This document shows, in pieces, positions 1-6,040 of a stretch of DNA of 64,000 bases. The position numbers were made by a program, and so were the translations under genes. The notes beneath the pieces are model-generated. The model was given only the letters and a program-made list of their open reading frames with translations. It ran no database searches and was not told the DNA's origin. How positions within the stretch are numbered: position 1 is the stretch's first letter; the number at the start of each line of letters is the position of its first letter. Source of the DNA: Agathobaculum butyriciproducens (GTDB taxonomy: Bacteria; Bacillota; Clostridia; Oscillospirales; Butyricicoccaceae); the NCBI GenBank assembly GCA_003096535.1, contig QEKJ01000003.1, positions 75,068 through 139,067 of the forward strand, in the 5' to 3' direction.

Positions 1-1
1 G

Positions 2-619
2 CCGATCAAGCAGTGGAGTTGGCCGGAACCGCCGGATGACAATGCGTTCACGAACTATGGCTCGCTGGATGAGTTTGTAGCGAATAATTCGCAGAAGGTG
101 TTCCGCATTGTTGACTGCAATAAAGAAGCACAGGACTGTCCCTGCATAATCTATGGTCGCCTGAGTACGATGATAGAGCTGGCAGATAAAGGCGCTCTGT
201 TGGGCATTCAGGTGCTGCAGGAGAGCGATGATGGAAAGCTGTATGATACGGATACGCTGGAATACTACAAACTCAATGAGATCCGCCTGACAAGCTGCAA
301 AGAAGACATGACACGACATTGTACTGATGAAGCTGCTGAGCGGATAGTCAATTATACATGGAATACGTATGGTTCGTTCAGTAGATTTGCAGAGAAGAAC
401 AAAGACAAGATGTTCCGTGTGCTTGTAAAGCCGGAGTTCTGCGGCGATGTCCCGGAAGACAGCTTTGATGCAAGACGCTGTAAGATGTCTTCTGTTGTAA
501 CGCTGCCGGATGATGATGTCCTTATTGGGTTGCGGATGCTTGATACTGCGCAGGTGGAATACCGGAAACTGAGCGAGGTTCATCTGCAGTGTCGTGCAGA
601 CGATAATCAGCCTGAGTGA
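2..619 (+). CDS. Unknown two-repeat protein, 5' end outside window
   Basis: The frame is open from the first bases of the window, so the true start lies upstream; the related copy at 6831-7238 shows what the missing N-terminus looks like. I do not recognise the family. The visible 205 residues contain two related units of about 80 residues: each begins with a YGS.. F motif (NYGSLDEF / TYGSFSRF), continues F-R-(I/V)-(V/L) and ends EY.KL.E(I/V).L. No membrane segment or signal peptide is seen. A hairpin terminator of the opposite strand follows the stop. The 114 nt at 2-115 are identical to 7041-7154, so this gene has been partly duplicated at the other edge of the accessory region. Function unknown. 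Confidence 0.7.
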   Translation, partial: PIKQWSWPEPPDDNAFTNYGSLDEFVANNSQKVFRIVDCNKEAQDCPCIIYGRLSTMIELADKGALLGIQVLQESDDGKLYDTDTLEYYKLNEIRLTSCKEDMTRHCTDEAAERIVNYTWNTYGSFSRFAEKNKDKMFRVLVKPEFCGDVPEDSFDARRCKMSSVVTLPDDDVLIGLRMLDTAQVEYRKLSEVHLQCRADDNQPE

Positions 620-635
620 TTGGGCAAAAAGAAAA

Positions 636-658
636 CCTCTGCTCATATTGAGCAGAGG
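636..658 (-). terminator. Intrinsic terminator, minus strand
   Basis: A perfect 10-bp stem (CCTCTGCTCA / TGAGCAGAGG) with a 3-nt loop is followed on the minus strand by a T-rich run. It would end a transcript coming from about 830, i.e. the small minus-strand frames at 671-806, and could also slow transcripts of the plus-strand gene ending at 619. Confidence 0.6.
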
Positions 659-670
659 AATAGGAAAGGT

Positions 671-806
671 TTAATGCATTGCGGACTCTATGCGATCCAT
701 ATAAGGGCCTAACAGCATGTTGAATTTCTGGTAATCAGATTCCATAATTCTATTGTTTAAATGATGTTAAGCCGTTATCTTCGGGTTGTACGCTGACTAA
801 AACCAT
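671..806 (-). pseudogene. Very small minus-strand frame(s), possibly one broken small gene
   Basis: An excellent ribosome site (CAGGAGGT) lies 7 nt before an ATG at 806 that opens an 18-codon frame ending in TAG at 750-752. Four bases later, in the +1 frame, an ATG at 745 opens a 24-codon frame (MESDYQKFN..., stop 671-673) that ends 13 nt before the terminator at 636-658. Ribosome site, two frames and terminator make a compact transcription unit. Either these are two tiny peptides or a single ~45-residue protein broken by a frameshift. No family recognised. Confidence 0.35.
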
Positions 807-1096
807 ATTTGATACCTCCTGATTATTATCTCACAATGTAGTAGCTTTTTGTAATTATAGCATTTTAAGAGGAAAATATGGCAATTTGGCGCAACGTTGC
901 TGATGAGAAATTAGCAACCGCAAAAAGTTGCAAACACTTGAAAGCAAACTTTCAAGTAACTTACAAGTAGTTTCAAGTAGAAGCTGCTTTCCGCCAATGA
1001 CTTGCATTGGCTTCGATAAAGAAATGAAGATGAAATGCTGTTACTCGCCCTCAGATGTGATAAGAGGGCGAGTATCAGGACGTATGAAAAAACTAA

Positions 1097-1273
1097 TCAC
1101 CAAAGACCAACATACCTACTTCCTGCGTCAACGCCAAGGGTAATCGGCTGTTTGTATCCTGCACTACCGTGCAGGAGCTTAATGGTAAACGGTGTGCGCT
1201 TTGCTACGCACGCTTTCTTATTGTTCAACAATGTACGAGCCTTGCGTGATGAGCATGGCATCAAGGGCTCGCC
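1097..1273 (-). pseudogene. iscB: IscB N-terminal remnant
   Basis: Reading the minus strand from 1273 gives GEPLMPCSSRKAR, then VAKRTPFTIKLL, then PITLGVDAGSRYVGL and a TGA at 1097-1099. This is the N-terminal PLMP domain and RuvC-I strand (GVDAGS, with the catalytic Asp) of IscB, the IS200/IS605-borne RNA-guided nuclease ancestral to Cas9. A TAG sits just before GEPL, and everything after RuvC-I (bridge helix, HNH, RuvC-II/III) is missing, so the gene is a dead fragment of about 58 codons out of roughly 400-500. Downstream on the minus strand a 9-bp hairpin (1046-1074 area) follows. The HEARO/omega RNA region lies directly upstream, as expected for IscB loci. Confidence 0.75.
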
Positions 1274-1284
1274 CTAAAAACTAG

Positions 1285-1560
1285 CAGCTAAGAAGAAGCC
1301 GCTCTCCTCAAAAGAGGAGTCGAAATCCTTACCCAAGGTTGCAAGCGGTTTATTCAGCCACACCTGTCGGCCTTACCTTAGCTTTACGTGATGTGTTGTC
1401 TTAGAGCGCACAGTTAGGATTAACGCCATGCGGTAACTATCTATTCGCGAGCAACGGGGCACCTCTTACGGTGCATAGGGTAGTCAATGCACTCTTGCGA
1501 GCATGCCTAAAATCTGAGCTCGTTTGCACAAGCCCGTGACTTCAGTCATGGGTCATTGAC
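1285..1560 (-). ncRNA. HEARO / omega RNA and transposon left end of the IscB element
   Basis: IscB guides are encoded immediately 5' of iscB and begin at the transposon left end. Here the minus strand from about 1560 starts with a hairpin (CCCATGACT..AGTCACGGG, 1529-1550) typical of IS200/IS605 ends and continues for ~270 nt of hairpin-rich non-coding sequence up to the iscB fragment, including GAGGAG..CTCCTC-type pairs near 1303-1320. The position, size and end hairpin fit a HEARO RNA. If intact, the guide would correspond to DNA just outside the end, at about 1561-1580. I cannot fold it here, so boundaries are approximate. Confidence 0.55.
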
Positions 1561-1563
1561 TGC

Positions 1564-1764
1564 TTATATGGGCATCGGAACCCGAGCGCATAGAATCATA
1601 GCAATAATACAAATCAGTATAGTCACTATAAGAATAATGCATGCAATCTCAATTTTGTATTCTTCTTTGTGCAGCTTGAATGCTGCAATGAGAACGATTG
1701 CACTTACAAGTGCGATAATAGCTATTCCTTTCCATAACCATGAAAGTTCATGTATTAACTGCAT
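1564..1764 (-). CDS. Small two-helix membrane protein
   Basis: A 66-residue protein starting MQLIHELSW with an AAAGGAAG ribosome site a few bases upstream. Two hydrophobic segments are evident, about residues 13-30 (GIAIIALVSAIVLIAAF) and 42-60 (ACIILIVTILICIIAMIL), separated by a charged loop (KLHKEEYKIE). It lies between the IscB element end and the I-E-like repeats; its reading frame could be extended upstream through the repeats, but that extension is only translated repeat sequence and I do not accept it. Function unknown; holin/toxin-like small membrane proteins are possible. Confidence 0.55.
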   Translation of the reverse strand: MQLIHELSWLWKGIAIIALVSAIVLIAAFKLHKEEYKIEIACIILIVTILICIIAMILCARVPMPI

Positions 1765-1789
1765 TGGGTCACTTCCTTTCTGGAATTTG

Positions 1790-1982
1790 GGATCACCCCC
1801 ACGTGTGTGGGGAAATGTCGAAAAATATTGAAAGTCCCAGGGATCACCCCCACGTGTGTGGGGAAAAGGACGCGCTGGGAATGACTTTTCCAGCGGCCAC
1901 CCCCACGTGTGTGGGGAAAAGCACATGTCACACCGTGTCATGGTTTCTACGTTGGGATCACCCCCACGTGTGTGGGGAAAAG
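1790..1982 (-). CRISPR. Orphan type I-E-like mini CRISPR array (4 repeats)
   Basis: Four 28-nt repeats at 1790-1817, 1841-1868, 1894-1921 and 1955-1982 share the core CACCCCCACGTGTGTGGGG; the first differs at its end (AAATG) and the third at its first bases. The reverse complement ends in GTGATCC like I-E repeats, so the array probably reads on the minus strand with a leader at about 1983-2100. The inner stem CCCCAC/GTGGGG is intact. Spacers are 33 nt (1922-1954), 25 nt (1869-1893) and 23 nt (1818-1840): only the leader-proximal one has the usual I-E length near 32-33. No cas genes are nearby. Confidence 0.8.
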
Positions 1983-2051
1983 ACTTAAAGATATCCGAAA
2001 AGCATTGCATAATCCTCAAATATACAGTTGTCCGCATTCGCCATCTACATT

Positions 2052-2142
2052 TATAAATACCAAAGAAATGATTTTTGTAGCGCAAAAAAAACTAATTTTC
2101 ATAAAAAACTCCACCTAACCGCAAGGGGTATAGATGGAGTAA
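2052..2142 (-). repeat. ~90-bp repeat carrying a terminator (copy 1)
   Basis: This stretch matches 2728-2815 almost throughout, from TATAAATACCAAAG to GATGGAGTAAG. Its 3' part on the minus strand is an intrinsic terminator: a stem ACTCCA/TGGAGT at 2108-2140 with a GC-rich inner part followed by a T run. It lies 40 bp after the stop of the RnlB-like gene, which it probably terminates. Confidence 0.7.
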
Positions 2143-2180
2143 GTTTTGTCAAGAGTAAGAATCAAAAGTTTTACCATTAT

Positions 2181-2528
2181 TTATGCATTTGTGAGTAAAT
2201 ACTTGGTTGCTGATGGCAATGAGCTTTGTTGAATAACTTCTTTATGCGTCTTAAAATATTTTTCGCTTATCTCAAGTATACTTGTAGGAACGTCAGATAT
2301 AATCTTAATAGTTTTTGCTTGCAATCGGTGACTCTCTACTGTTACTTGAATAAATCTATTGAAGTTTATTCCATTAATTACAGCAAGGTCAAATATAACA
2401 TTCCCATTTTCAATAAACGAAACATCTCCATCGCATAGCAAATCGTTTATGGGGTTTTCACATGTGTTAGCAATCACCAAAAAACAATCTTGCAAACTAT
2501 CAACTTTCAAAACGTTATATTTTCTCAT
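2181..2528 (-). CDS. rnlB: RnlB-family antitoxin (orphan)
   Basis: A 115-residue protein with a very strong ribosome site (GGAGGTGAGG) before the ATG at 2528. The stretch VIFDLAVINGINFNRF followed by VTVESHRLQ, TIKII and DVPTSIL matches, in order and spacing, the FDLLCANG..WNRF, TAKII and DVPTHIL blocks I remember from E. coli RnlB, the antitoxin that blocks the RNase LS toxin RnlA. Length also agrees (about 120). In known systems rnlA lies directly upstream, but here only a 39-codon coding scrap (2565-2684) is found, so the antitoxin appears solitary. A terminator follows at 2108-2140. Could act as an anti-toxin against an incoming RnlA, or be a leftover. Confidence 0.7.
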   Translation of the reverse strand: MRKYNVLKVDSLQDCFLVIANTCENPINDLLCDGDVSFIENGNVIFDLAVINGINFNRFIQVTVESHRLQAKTIKIISDVPTSILEISEKYFKTHKEVIQQSSLPSATKYLLTNA

Positions 2529-2564
2529 AACCTCACCTCCTCACAGAACAATAGAATATTATAT

Positions 2565-2684
2565 TCACATTATTTTATTGTTCTTAGCTTCCATCGCCTT
2601 TTTAGCGAGAGCAAGGAAACGCATCTCCTCTATGTAATGCTCATCACCAAAGGCAAGAAGTGGGTTTGCAAGCTCACGATGTTT
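2565..2684 (-). pseudogene. C-terminal coding remnant upstream of rnlB
   Basis: Between an in-frame TAG (2685-2687) and a TGA (2565-2567) the minus strand reads 39 codons with protein-like content, including ELANPLLAFGDEHYIEEM and LALAKKAMEAKNN. No good start or ribosome site is present, and the frame continues sensibly upstream of the TAG (SLERL). It looks like the 3' end of a deleted gene whose stop lies 36 bp before the rnlB start; the position would suit a toxin gene, but the sequence does not resemble the RnlA C-terminus I remember. Family not recognised. Confidence 0.4.
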
Positions 2685-2727
2685 CTAAAGCCGCTCTAAA
2701 GAATTGTCGTTATTCCGTATATGTCTA

Positions 2728-2815
2728 TATAAATACCAAAGAAATGATTTTTGTAGCGCAAAAAACAAATTTTATAAAAAAACTCCATCTAACCGCAAGG
2801 GTACAGATGGAGTAA
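2728..2815 (-). repeat. ~90-bp repeat carrying a terminator (copy 2)
   Basis: Second copy of the element at 2052-2142. The terminator stem ACTCCATCT/AGATGGAGT occupies 2782-2813 and is followed on the minus strand by seven T residues. It begins 24 bp after the stop of the HicB-like gene at 2837. Two unrelated genes therefore share one near-identical terminator block, which suggests the block moved with or recombined between gene ends. Confidence 0.7.
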
Positions 2816-2836
2816 GGATTTTTGATTGTATGGGTG

Positions 2837-3025
2837 TTAATTTGACTGAGGGATATGCAGCATTCTGGCGGTCTCAAGCCATGTTATTTCATTGGATTCC
2901 AGCTCTTTGATGGCCTCAAGGCGAGTATCTCCTTGGGCGACGCAGCCTTTCAAATGCAGGCTCTTGGCGATCCAGACACGATGCCCATTGACGCTCTCAC
3001 GGCTTATGGCGTAGGGATACAACAT
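2837..3025 (-). CDS. Short HicB-family antitoxin-like protein (orphan)
   Basis: I start this gene at the ATG at 3025, which has AAAGGAG nine bases upstream, giving 62 residues. The sequence YPYAISRE...VWIAKSLHLKGCVAQGDT..EAIKELESNE..WLETA is the HicB N-terminal fold (UPF0150): LKGCVAQGDT is its hallmark. Full-length HicB antitoxins usually carry a C-terminal DNA-binding domain and reach 100-140 residues; this one stops after the RNase H-like domain. No hicA-like toxin gene is next to it. Upstream lies the first repeat of the degenerate array (3061); downstream is a terminator (2782-2813). Confidence 0.7.
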   Translation of the reverse strand: MLYPYAISRESVNGHRVWIAKSLHLKGCVAQGDTRLEAIKELESNEITWLETARMLHIPQSN

Positions 3026-3060
3026 GAGGAACAGCTCCTTTTGAGAACAAAAATTGATAG

Positions 3061-3690
3061 AAAATAGAGGTATCTCGTTTTGCATAGGCCTCAAACAACA
3101 AATTCTGACTGCACGGCTTTGAGGTAGGTTTTGAGGTATTTCGTTTTACATAGGTCTCAAACAGCGAATAACGGGCAAACAAGAGAAAAAATGGTTTGGA
3201 GGTATCTCGTTTTTGCATAGGTCTCAAACGACTAAGATAATAATACGCAAAGCGCATTGGGCTTGGAGGTATCTCGTTTTACATAGGTCGCAAACTGGCA
3301 GTTCCAGAATCTGTTGCTAAAGCCGGTTTTAGAGGTGGGCCGTTTTACATAGGCTCAAAGATGAATGAAGAGTGTCTTTTTTTGGGGGGTATCTAATTTG
3401 TCATAGATCTAAAACAGGCAGATTGAGGAGCTGCTGGTTTAGAAATGTCTGATTTGTACAGTTTTCAAATAGGTCTCAAATCATAAAGTTTGACGTACTG
3501 CAAAGGTGCAATTTTACATAGCTCTCAAATTAGCAAGAATATCATCTGAACGAACAGTTAATTTTAGAGGTAGACAGTTTCGTATAGGCTCAAATAAACT
3601 GATCGACTCCATAAAGCCGTAGGGTAGCTTAACCCAATCTCAAAACAGCTTAAACCAAATTCAGCAAAACGAGGTAAATCAGGACTCAAA
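3061..3690 (+). CRISPR. Degenerate type II-like repeat array, block A
   Basis: Repeats of about 36 nt start GTTTTAGAGG or GTTTGGAGG and end CATAGGTCTCAAAC. Positions: 3061-3096, 3128-3162, 3194-3229, 3260-3295, 3326-3360, ~3380-3415, 3437-3481 (with insertion), ~3501-3529, 3561-3595, then short or poor copies ending about 3645 and 3690. The first spacers are 30-31 nt, typical of type II; later ones shrink to ~20. GTTTTAGAG at the 5' end and CAAAC at the 3' end are the hallmark of Cas9-system repeats, but almost every copy differs in the middle. No cas gene or tracr anti-repeat was seen. Confidence 0.6.
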
Positions 3691-3699
3691 CGACCGGTC

Positions 3700-3793
3700 T
3701 ATAAACGGTGTATGCGTAGCCGATGTAGTAGAGATAGTTCGTATAAATCACCTCGGTAGATACCACGCCCCGAAAGGGGCGTGGGTAATTGAC
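3700..3793 (-). mobile_element. Possible IS200/IS605-type end fragment
   Basis: A perfect hairpin ACGCCCCGAAAGGGGCGT (about 3763-3780) is followed by GGGTAATTGAC. The IscB-element end at 1529-1560 has the same arrangement: hairpin, then GGGTCATTGAC. I read this as a second end of the same transposon class. No transposase is nearby and I could not find the partner end. Confidence 0.35.
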
Positions 3794-3818
3794 ATCTATC
3801 CTTCTTTTCTTGTTTGGA

Positions 3819-4097
3819 TTACTTTTTCGTTTGTTGCTCTACGGTCAGAATCTCCTTGAACCAAATACCGTATAGTACGATTGCTATCACCGATCCAATG
3901 ACACATGCAAGCACAATGGGGATTGTTTTCCCTTCGAGGAAGGGTAAATAGCCGGAAAATAGAGCAGGATGAGTTAAAATGTATGTTATGTAGATACCAA
4001 CAGCCGCCGGAAGAGGGCCTGCGAATATATCTCTGGTAAATAAGTATGAAAATAGAGATAGAAGTGCTTCGTTACATGTTGCATGGTTCTCAAGCAA
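3819..4097 (-). CDS. Small membrane protein, second gene of pair
   Basis: About 92 residues if the TTG at 4097 is used, but the frame is open to about 4150 (adding a hydrophobic ALLLVFTVSLLE stretch) and neither position has a convincing ribosome site, so the start is uncertain. Two hydrophobic segments are clear, around GIYITYILTHPALF and IPIVLACVIGSVIAIVLYGIWF, with a basic tail. It follows the 88-residue membrane protein on the same strand with about 20-75 bp between them and is probably co-transcribed. Function unknown. Confidence 0.45.
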   Translation of the reverse strand: MLENHATCNEALLSLFSYLFTRDIFAGPLPAAVGIYITYILTHPALFSGYLPFLEGKTIPIVLACVIGSVIAIVLYGIWFKEILTVEQQTKK

Positions 4098-4171
4098 AGA
4101 AACCGTAAAAACCAGTAGAAGCGCAGGTTTGGAGACGAAAAATCACATGATACTCAATGTCGCACGTTCGC

Positions 4172-4438
4172 TTATTTCATTCTTTGAGCGGCTGCTCGGA
4201 CAAGGATAACAAGCAGTTGAATAAGATTGCATGCTGCGCTGGCGACATACAAAGGAGCAAAGATAAATGCTCCCCAGTGGAAAAGCGTTAATACGGCAGA
4301 AAACAGGAGATTCGAGGGCCAGTATGGCACATGCAGCATCAACAGCCAACATTGCGCCCCAGCCAATGCCGATGAAAACATAACATCTTTGATTTGCAAA
4401 AGAATAGTCTGTTTGTCGATTAAGGTCTTTTGAGACAT
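4172..4438 (-). CDS. Small membrane protein, first gene of pair
   Basis: 88 residues with a good ribosome site (GGAGG, 7 nt before ATG 4438). After a polar N-terminus (MSQKTLIDKQT) two or three hydrophobic stretches follow: SALAGAQCWLLMLHV, LLFSAVLTLFHWGAFIFAPLYVAS and LIQLLVILVRAAA, ending in a basic QRMK. No family recognised. It lies inside the degenerate CRISPR-like array, in a segment bounded by 11-bp direct repeats. Confidence 0.55.
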   Translation of the reverse strand: MSQKTLIDKQTILLQIKDVMFSSALAGAQCWLLMLHVPYWPSNLLFSAVLTLFHWGAFIFAPLYVASAACNLIQLLVILVRAAAQRMK

Positions 4439-4539
4439 AAATAATCCTCCGAATTTGATTTAGAATTGGGAAAATGCAAGATTGTGCGCACAATGAGCAC
4501 AAGTTAATATCTATCCTTCAGCATTTTGAAGGCTTGTGT

Positions 4540-5088
4540 GTTTTAGAAGTAGATAATTTTGTACAGGTCTTAAACAATCACTTCCTGCGACTCGTTTGGT
4601 GACAAGTTTTAGAGGCATATAGTCTTACATAGGTTTCAAAAAGTGGAATAATAATGCAATAGATAGCTTATCGGTGATTTTACATAAGTCTCAAGCAAAT
4701 TCCCTCAGCAATCCTCTTATAGCTAAGGTTTGGAGATATCTGTTTTTACATAGGTTCCAAACTCAAACAGGGTACCCTGTAGGGAAAATAAAGGGGAATT
4801 TTCACAAAAGACTCAATTAGACGATGACGACTGTTCCGCTAGAAAAGAGGTAAGTTCAGTGACGCAAATAAGGTAGCAATGTAATAAGTAGAAAATAGAG
4901 GTATCTCGTTTTACATAGGTCTCAAACTTACTTGAGATATCGCCGGAAATGTCGATTGATTTAGAGTGTTCTGCTTGACATAGGTCTCAAACGCTTGTAT
5001 TTGGCATACTAAAAATAGAGGTATAGGATTTAATGGGCTCAAACGACCGGTCTGAACGGTAATAATAGAGGTAAATAGGCGCTCAAAA
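4540..5088 (+). CRISPR. Degenerate type II-like repeat array, block B
   Basis: Recognisable repeats: 4540-4575, 4606-4641, ~4670-4696 (5' part lost), 4728-4762, ~4790-4818 and ~4840-4880 (very poor), 4892-4927, 4958-4992, 5013-5044, 5064-5088. Several spacers are exactly 30 nt (4576-4605, 4928-4957) or 31 nt (4697-4727). The last copies are short variants missing the middle of the repeat. The segment after 5044 (GACCGGTCT..AACGG) is nearly the same as that after the short repeat ending at 3690, suggesting block duplication. Confidence 0.6.
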
Positions 5089-5114
5089 AGGAACCGTGTA
5101 AGAAGAGAAAGGTC

Positions 5115-5228
5115 TTAATCTCTCCGAGTAGCTTTGTTGTAATCAGCCTGTCCGGCCGCAATAACAGCGGTCACGCAAACAACCGTTGCGAAAAGATACA
5201 GGCCAGCAATAATGCCGACGATAAACAA
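5115..5228 (-). CDS. 37-residue single-helix membrane protein
   Basis: A TTG start at 5228 has GGAGG eight bases upstream. The product FIVGIIAGLYLFATVVCVTA is one long hydrophobic helix followed by a polar tail ending QADYNKATRRD. It is too short for usual gene finding but the ribosome site, length of the helix and basic tail are coherent. It fills a gap in the repeat array between copies at 5064-5088 and ~5268-5291. Function unknown; small toxin or phage-like peptide are options. Confidence 0.5.
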   Translation of the reverse strand: MFIVGIIAGLYLFATVVCVTAVIAAGQADYNKATRRD

Positions 5229-5267
5229 AGAAATCGCCTCCTATATATAAGGGAAAATGGTTGTGAA

Positions 5268-5476
5268 TTTACAAGGTTAAGTAACTCAAACGCGCGTAGC
5301 GGTACGGGATAGCCGCTGAAAGAGGTTTGACATAGGTCTCAAATTAAGCGCGAACCTATGTTGGAATGCCGTCGGTTTTGGAGGTAAGTGATTTTACATA
5401 GGTCTCAAACATAAAGTTACAGTTTTGCGAAAAACCTTGAGCTTTGGAAGTAAGTGATTTTACATAGGTCTCAAAC
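5268..5476 (+). CRISPR. Degenerate type II-like repeat array, block C
   Basis: A poor copy ends at 5291; then 5318-5344 (5' part lost), 5375-5410 and 5441-5476. The last two are full 36-nt copies and match each other except at the start; spacers 5345-5374 and 5411-5440 are exactly 30 nt. The block stops 3 bp before the stop codon of the next minus-strand gene. Confidence 0.65.
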
Positions 5477-5478
5477 AC

Positions 5479-5754
5479 TTAAATTTGAGGACCATACAAC
5501 CCCGTAGGATCGACGTACTTAACATCGTCATATCCCTGCTTTGCTAACTCCATTCCCAGCTTAACAGCCTTAATGAAGTCCTTTTCGTCGAACAGGTCTC
5601 GACCAATTACAGCATCCTCAGGGCATTCATTTAGATTCCATGCCGAAAACACCATATTGTCGTTCTGATCGAAAAGGGAAACGCCAACAGCAAAGTCTAA
5701 GTCGTCTGTTTGGTATTCGGCGTTAAATTGGTAGGTCTTCTTCGTCGGAATCAC
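5479..5754 (-). CDS. Acidic 91-residue protein in a spacer position
   Basis: The frame runs from a GTG at 5754 to TAA at 5479-5481. An AAGGAG lies immediately before the GTG, closer than usual, so the precise start is unsure; no ATG is available. The product is rich in Asp and Glu (TDDLDFAVGVSLFDQNDN, NECPEDAVIGRDLFDEKDF) with no membrane segment. The coding segment fits between two repeats: one ends at 5476 and the next begins at 5767, so the gene takes the place of a spacer. No family recognised. Acidity is compatible with a nucleic-acid mimic, but that is speculation. Confidence 0.55.
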   Translation of the reverse strand: MIPTKKTYQFNAEYQTDDLDFAVGVSLFDQNDNMVFSAWNLNECPEDAVIGRDLFDEKDFIKAVKLGMELAKQGYDDVKYVDPTGLYGPQI

Positions 5755-5766
5755 TCCTTGTGATGG

Positions 5767-6040
5767 AATTGAGAGATAGATAGTTTTACATAGGTCTCAA
5801 ACCGCCATTATCGAGAGGTCTGGCAATCAGTGAGTTTGGAGGTGAGTAATTTTGTATAGAACTCAAACGGGCGGTGCAGGATAGTTTTAGAGGTAGACAG
5901 TTTTGCATAGGCCTCAAACCTGATGGTCTTTATACTCGAACACCGGCAGAGGTTTGGAGGTATTTAATTTTGCATAAATCTCAAACGAGATTGTCTGTTT
6001 TTGCACAGGGCTTAACATAGGTCTCAATAGGTCTCAATCA
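5767..6040 (+). CRISPR. Degenerate type II-like repeat array, block D
   Basis: Repeats at 5767-5802, 5834-5868, 5884-5919 (a clean GTTTTAGAGG..CAAAC copy), 5952-5986 and a final deformed copy to about 6039 in which ATAGGTCTCA occurs twice. Spacers are 31, 15 and 32 nt. The stop codon of the next minus-strand gene (6038-6040) overlaps the last copy. Confidence 0.6.

Larger units (their letters stand above)
3794..4519 (-). mobile_element. Two-gene segment flanked by 11-bp direct repeats
   Basis: ATCTATCCTTC occurs at 3794-3804 and again at 4509-4519, exactly flanking the two membrane-protein genes that sit inside the repeat array; repeat-array sequence resumes 20 bp further on. The pattern resembles a target-site duplication or recombination-site pair around an inserted cassette. 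Confidence 0.4.

Noticed and set aside
1000-1560. TnpB-type element on the plus strand
   Set aside because: The end hairpin suggested IS605, but no TnpB motif is readable on the plus strand; the minus strand clearly encodes an IscB N-terminus.
1740-2118. Short frames repeating HPHVCGE or SPPRVWG
   Set aside because: These are translations of the CRISPR repeats, not proteins.
2997-3257. 86-codon frame with repeated RPMQKRDTSK-type units
   Set aside because: Translation of the degenerate CRISPR-like repeats.
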